Source: Solanum dulcamara
Taxonomy: Eukaryota; Streptophyta; Magnoliopsida; Solanales; Solanaceae
DNA length: 64,000 bases
Direction of reading: 5' to 3'
Assembly (NCBI RefSeq): GCF_947179165.1
Contig: NC_077238.1
Location: forward strand, 80,319,757 to 80,383,756
The notes beneath the pieces are model-generated. The model was not told where the DNA came from and searched no databases. It was given only the letters and a program-made list of their open reading frames with translations. Position numbers and translations under genes: made by a program. Shown one piece after another: positions 59,111-64,000 of the stretch; the stretch's first letter is position 1, and every line of letters begins with the position of its first letter.

Positions 59111-60724
59111 TACGTACGTACTTGTCAATTCATAAAATCAAGATAAAATTAATTATTATTTTTATTTTATCTTTACAATTAATATTTTTTTCGAAACTGT
59201 AAACAAGTTTGTAAAGTTTCAAAAAAAATTTTAAGGAATATATTAATAAAATTGTCTTTCTTATTATAATTTTTTAAGAATCAAGTAAAAGGAAATCGGA
59301 CAATTAATATAAGACGGACAGAGTAATATTTCATTACTCACACCTTATTTTACTGTGATGTAGAAAAAATATTTTTTGATAAATCCTCCATTTGTTTTTA
59401 CCCTATCATCAATATAAATATAAATCGTAATAAAAACTACCACGTGAAACTTTATAACGTAGACAGAATATGAAACCAATAAAGTAGAGGACTCATTTTG
59501 TACAAAACAATCATTTCCTCTTTGGCTTTTTTTAATTAGTGAATAGTGATTTCCCAACTACCAAAAAAAAACTATCCTTTTTTAAAGATTTTCCGTCGGT
59601 ATTTGATATTTTCTTTGGATTTTATTAAATTTAATTTTATATATTAAATGATCTATTTCTATAGACGATGTTCCCTGTAGAATTTGTTTTTCATTCTCAG
59701 AAATCAAAATTCAAATCTTTTGATTAAGAATACAGAAATCTTAATCATCCCACTATAATATCATGTCGCTTAATAAGAATTATTTTATTTAGACTAGATA
59801 AGATATTTTGTCCTACTTTGTTTTAGGTACTTCTACATATATGTCAAATCTCAAGGGATGTTTTCACTCATTAGGGTACAAATTAGTACGTCTAATACAA
59901 AATTATGTGTGCTCTTAAAAAAAATAGAGAGATAAGTTTTGGAATTAAATTATTATATGTATTTTAATAGTTTTTTTTTCTTTTTATACACTATTAATAT
60001 AATTAATCTATTGTAGCAAAATAATTATCATTTTTATGAGGTTATCAATTAGTGATTATTGTGGAGTTTTCCTCTGATCATTTTATGAATTTAAGTTTTA
60101 TGTGTTAATAATATATGAAAAGTTAAATAATTGAATCACTTAAGAAATAATTGTATATTTAGCCTTGATAATACCATTAATTGAATAGTATGTTAAAGTA
60201 AATGATTAAATACATGTTATAACATGCTAAATTACATACGTTATATTGATGCAAAAAATCATAACACTGCAGTAAATATAACTTTATTACATAGTTTATA
60301 AATAGAGCTTAAGTTTATATGATTGGTATGAGAAATTTTACACAATTAAATTGCTTAAAAGGTAATTTTCATTAATTCTATTTAATTACAGATATTATAT
60401 TATATTAATTTAACTAAATACTTTTAAACTAATTAAACGAACTTATAAGCTTAGCTAAACATCTAGAGGATGAATACAAATTTTTTTCTCTTAGTTTTAT
60501 CAAAAGAAAATAATAATTTAGACCCATACTATATATTGGCAAGGGTAAGGCTGCGTAGACTCACCTTTTAATCTCCATATTCCAATTGTGCGTACGCCTA
60601 TACCCTTTTCATATTTCAATTGTGCAATTACATTAAACATTTTGTTATCGTATTATATGCTGGTAGGAGTAAGACTGCGTGCACCCACGACCCACCCTTT
60701 CCATATTCCAATTGTGCGTACACC

Positions 60725-60910
60725 CAGTGGCGGAGCCACCTTAGACTTAGAAGGTTCATCCGAATCCCTTTCGGCTGAAAATTACATTATTTATACATGG
60801 TTAAAATATTTTATATATATATAGTAGATATCGAACCCCCTTCGACTAGTTCGTGTGTCTACTTCTTCATATTTTGAATTTCCTTAATCAAAATCCTGAC
60901 TTCGCCACTG
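60725..60910. mobile_element. hAT-type MITE, 186 bp
   Basis: Ends CAGTGGCGGAGCCACCTTAG and, inverted, CAGTGGCGAAGTCAGGATT. Flanks CGTACACC (60717-60724) and CGTACATC (60911-60918) match 7 of 8, as for an 8-bp target duplication. A related end fragment occurs near 58347-58370. No coding frame. Confidence 0.75.
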
Positions 60911-61070
60911 CGTACATCTACTCGACCCTTTTCATATTCTAATTATGTGATTGCACTGAATATACTATTATAATATATATTTGGCTTTATTTAAATGGAT
61001 CTCCTCCTCTATCTATCTATACAAAAAGCTAAGAAGCAAAAAAACAACATTTCATCATACTTAATATCTC

Positions 61071-61097
61071 TTTCTTTTTCTCTCTCTCTCTCTCTCC
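61071..61097 (+). promoter_or_regulatory. CT-rich leader directly before the IDD start codon
   Basis: A (CT)n run ends one base before the ATG at 61098. Pyrimidine-rich CT tracts are common in plant 5' UTRs. A TATA-like TATACAAAAAG lies at about 61018-61028. Confidence 0.4.
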
Positions 61098-64000
61098 ATG
61101 CTAGCTAGTAACTCTTTCTTGTTTGGAGCTCCTTCTAATTATTCTGATCCATTTTCTTCACCAGAAAATGGTTTTATTATCAAAAGAAAAAGAAGACCTG
61201 CTGGTACTCCAGGTATTTTTAATTAATTAATTTCTATATTTTCTTTACTTTAATATATTTGCACTCTTTTTTTCCTCATATATGAGATAATATTGTAAAA
61301 CACTTGAGTTTTAGCTCTTGTGGTATTCATTATACCTTTAAAATCAACATGTTTAGCCAGTGATGGAAACAGAATTTTCATCATAGGATTCATCATCTAT
61401 CTATTATATATGTATTAGTGTGATTTTCTGACGAAAAAGATTCAGATGAACCTCCTTTTGGTCTTTTCTAGCTCCGACCTTGTGTCTCAGATTCAGAATT
61501 TAAACGTTAATAGATGAGAAAGTTCGATTATGATTATCTATATATTCAATCCTGAGCTAAAGGTAAAGGAAGAGGTTAGATTGAATCTCCTTTCGTCTCA
61601 ACATTATACTGTGCAAGAATATAATTAAATAACTTTAATATTTGTATATAAATTTAATTTTTGAATTAGAATTACTAGCTCCGTTACTATATATACTTTT
61701 TACACGCATATATTTAGGGTTTAGTACTGAATTATGTTGAACTCGTAATTGAATTTTACAAATTTGCACAGATCCCGATGCACAAGTTGTATATCTCACA
61801 GCTGAGATGTTAATGGAATCTGATCGTTACGTTTGTGAAATTTGCAATCTTAGCTTTCAAAGAGAGCAAAATCTTCAAATGCATCTTCGTCGCCATAAGG
61901 TTCCATGGAAGTTGAAAAAGAAGGTATTTATATATAATTAGGTTAATCATCGTCTTATCTAAAATCTTAAATTGTTCGATACATTAAAAATTCTTCTTTT
62001 GGTTGGGGTGCGTCAAACCTTGAGAGTCGAGTCTTCCCCCTAAAAAAAATTGAGTTAATATCATGTGGATCGACGATCCACTTATTAGATGTTCAACTTA
62101 TAAGCACAGATATTACACTTGATCTTAGCCACACTCTTTCATTTTTAATTTATCCCCAAAAAAAATGATATATTTTTTATATTTTGAAATAATTTACCTT
62201 TCTACTCTTAATAAGATGATAGATAGACATAAATTTCATTTGTTTGTTTTAGAGAAAAAGTTTAATTCAAAAGTTGTTCTTTCTTAAATTTCGTACTCAG
62301 TGAAATACAATCACCTAAATTAAGAAAAAGGAAGTATCAGGTTAACTTTTGTGATTTTATTTGTTATAATAAATTGAACTTACAATTTTATTTACTTAAT
62401 TATATTTTCAACTTGTTGATCAGGAAGAAGAGAAAAATGAGATGGATCAAGTGATTAAGAAAAGAGTATATGTGTGTCCAGAGCCAAGTTGTGTGCACCA
62501 TGATCCTTGCCATGCACTAGGTGATCTTGTTGGAATTAAAAAGCATTTCAGAAGAAAACATAGCAATTACAAACAATGGATTTGTCAAAAATGTAACAAA
62601 GGTTATGCTGTTCAATCAGATTATAAAGCTCACATCAAAACTTGTGGAACTAGAGGCCATTCATGTGATTGTGGAAGAGTTTTCTCTAGGTAAATTCAAC
62701 TACTAATTAATTTTATCTATTTATATATATGTGGTATGCTTTAATTGAGTCGAGATCTATCCGAAACAATCTTTTTACTTTCACAAGGTAGGAGTAAGGT
62801 TGCGTACACATCACGTCTTTCTCAGACCCCACCTATAAAATTACACTGAGTATGTTGTTATTGTCGTTGTAATTTATATCAATGTATCTTAATTTATTTC
62901 TTTAGGTAAGTCAACATGTCTTATTTTCTAGGGTTATTAAACATACTACTTAAAAATTGGTAGTCGTTAATTCCTTCTTCTTCTTCTTCTTTTTTCTTTG
63001 TAGTAAATTTTTTATATATGAATAATTATTTGTAGGTATAGCTTTTAGGGGACCTAATAGTGTAAAAAATAAAATTTATACTATCTAGTACACATATATC
63101 AAAATGAAATTACCATGTCAATTGAATTGGTAGCATCCTTTTAGTGTTAAAACCTAATGAATGTCTTATAAAGGTACTACATATATAGTGTGCTCACTTT
63201 TGAAAATTTCTTCCTTATTTATATGATATATGATGATGAAGTTACTATCTCTTAGTTAAAAACATGATTACTATAGGGTGATCAAGATATAATTTACTGA
63301 CCTCGAACAATATAGTGGAATCGGGTTCAAGTTTTCTTGGATACGAAGTCATTTTTATTAGGGAGAGTTTTGCCTCCAATGTAGCGAATTCGAATTTTGA
63401 ATTTTGTCTGATGGATACCTAACACCAAATAAGAAGCCAAAAATATATATAGTGAAATCACTGTTAAAAAATCACTAATTTTCAAACAGATATCACATCA
63501 GAATTTGACTAGTCCGGTAAGGGATTTCTGATGGGAACGTATGTTACAAACGAGTCGAATTCTAAGAGAGTTTTGTTGGAATTTTTTAAATAAAAAATTA
63601 GTGATTTTTTAGTTGCGAATAAATTTTATGTTTGAATTATAGTATGATTTTCTATTCTTAATAAATCTATTTTTTTCTTCCATTTTTATTGCTTTTTTTT
63701 TCAGAGTTGAAACATTTATTGAGCATCAAGATTCATGCAAACCACAAAGTACAACTACTAAAGAATGTCATGATGTGCAAACACCAAAGCCAATTTTCTT
63801 GCCTACTAGTAGTAGTACTACTACTACTCATATTCCACATGATCAATATTCAAGAATATTGCCTAATCTTGATCTTGAGCTTTTCACTTCTCCAAATTAC
63901 TATAACCAAAACACACACTATTATTTGGAAAAAAATGAACATACCCCACAATCATATTTGTCATCATTTGTTGGTCAAAGTGATGTTCATCATCATAATT
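61098..64000 (+). CDS. IDD (INDETERMINATE DOMAIN) zinc-finger factor, IDD14/15/16-like, partial
   Basis: Exons 61098-61212, 61772-61923, 62424-62689 and 63705 to beyond the window, all with GT-AG borders and continuous phase. A nuclear-localisation stretch KRKRRPAGTP is followed by DPDAQVV and the four IDD fingers: C2H2 YVCEICNLSFQREQNLQMH, C2H2 in CPEPSCVHHDPCHALGD...KKHFRRKH, C2HC WICQKCNKGYAVQSDYKAH, and C2HC HSCDCGRVFSR...FIEHQDSC. The fingers fit the IDD14/15/16 branch, whose Arabidopsis members (SGR5 is IDD15) act in shoot gravitropism and auxin or starch-related control as nuclear transcription factors. The C-terminus is missing here. Between the first and second fingers EEEKNEMDQVIKKR is a longer linker. 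Subfamily assignment is from memory of the fingers. Confidence 0.92.
62036..62131 (-). pseudogene. U2 snRNA-derived pseudogene in IDD intron 2
   Basis: The minus strand reads TGGCTAAGATCAAGTGTAAT, then ATCTGTGCTTATAAGTTGAA, then GTGGATCGTCGATCCACATG and ATATTAACTCAATTTTTTTT. These follow the 5' domain of plant U2 snRNA in order: the segment before the branch-site element, the stem IIa region, the stem IIb hairpin and the Sm site. The branch-recognition sequence GUAGUA reads GTAATA here and the extreme 5' end is degraded. It is therefore a likely retro- or duplicate pseudogene, antisense to the IDD gene. Confidence 0.8.
62741..62870 (+). mobile_element. TTG-tailed SINE in IDD intron 3
   Basis: Reads TTGAGTCGAGATCTATCCG, AACAATCTTTTTACTTTCA, GGTAGGAGTAAGGTTGCGTA, CAGACCCCACCTATAAAATT and ends TATGTTGTTATTGTCGTTG. 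Confidence 0.68.

Larger units (their letters stand above)
54841..61097. other. 6-kb AT-rich region upstream of the IDD gene
   Basis: No gene is supported. Contents noted separately: a SINE at 56181-56320, a degenerate triple repeat at 57383-58040, a G-rich tract at 57346-57382, an (AT)22 run at 58051-58094, a Stowaway-like fragment at 58951-59110 and a hAT-type MITE at 60725-60910. The last ~100 bp are the leader of the IDD gene, with a CT run up to the ATG. Confidence 0.5.

Overview
The window is plant nuclear DNA, most likely from a Solanum species (potato or tomato group). The evidence is spliced GT-AG genes, AT-rich introns, TTG-tailed tRNA-type SINEs of the Solanaceae kind, Ty1/copia and Ty3/gypsy elements, and a resistance-gene relic of the Solanaceae R1 (late blight) class. 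Every call was made by reading the sequence; no database search was run.

Five protein genes have open, splice-consistent reading frames. They are a RABD2/Rab1-type small GTPase (573-5907, minus, 8 exons, 202 aa), a DUF1365 protein (8350-13315, plus, 5 exons, 315 aa), a secreted eight-cysteine lipid-transfer-like protein (14274-15410, minus, 2 exons), an AVT-type amino acid transporter (35725-38660, plus, 3 exons, 410 aa), and the start of an INDETERMINATE-DOMAIN zinc-finger factor of the IDD14/15/16 (SGR5-like) type (61098 to the window end, plus). They look unrelated in function and do not form an operon or cluster. A sixth locus (50402-54121) is an R1-like CC-NB-LRR gene broken by stops and frameshifts.

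Between the genes lie retrotransposons. Copia-A (16041-21342) is nearly intact and sits inside one copy of a local tandem duplication. Copia-B (21781-32641) was split just after its primer-binding site by a Ty3/gypsy chromovirus (22285-27966), which carries many nonsense codons. Copia-C (40135-45152, minus) has very similar LTRs and a perfect GGGTG target duplication. Smaller insertions include two hAT-type MITEs, a CACTA-type MITE, a Stowaway MITE, a foldback element, a LINE fragment, about ten TTG-tailed SINEs and three poly-T-tailed SINE pieces, one of them with a perfect 20-bp target duplication.

Two other features stand out. A satellite-like array of about fifteen copies of a ~181-bp unit (46937-49691) lies directly upstream of the R1-like pseudogene. 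A U2 snRNA-derived pseudogene lies antisense in intron 2 of the IDD gene. I found no new enzymatic or defence system; the unusual content is in how the repeats are built and nested.
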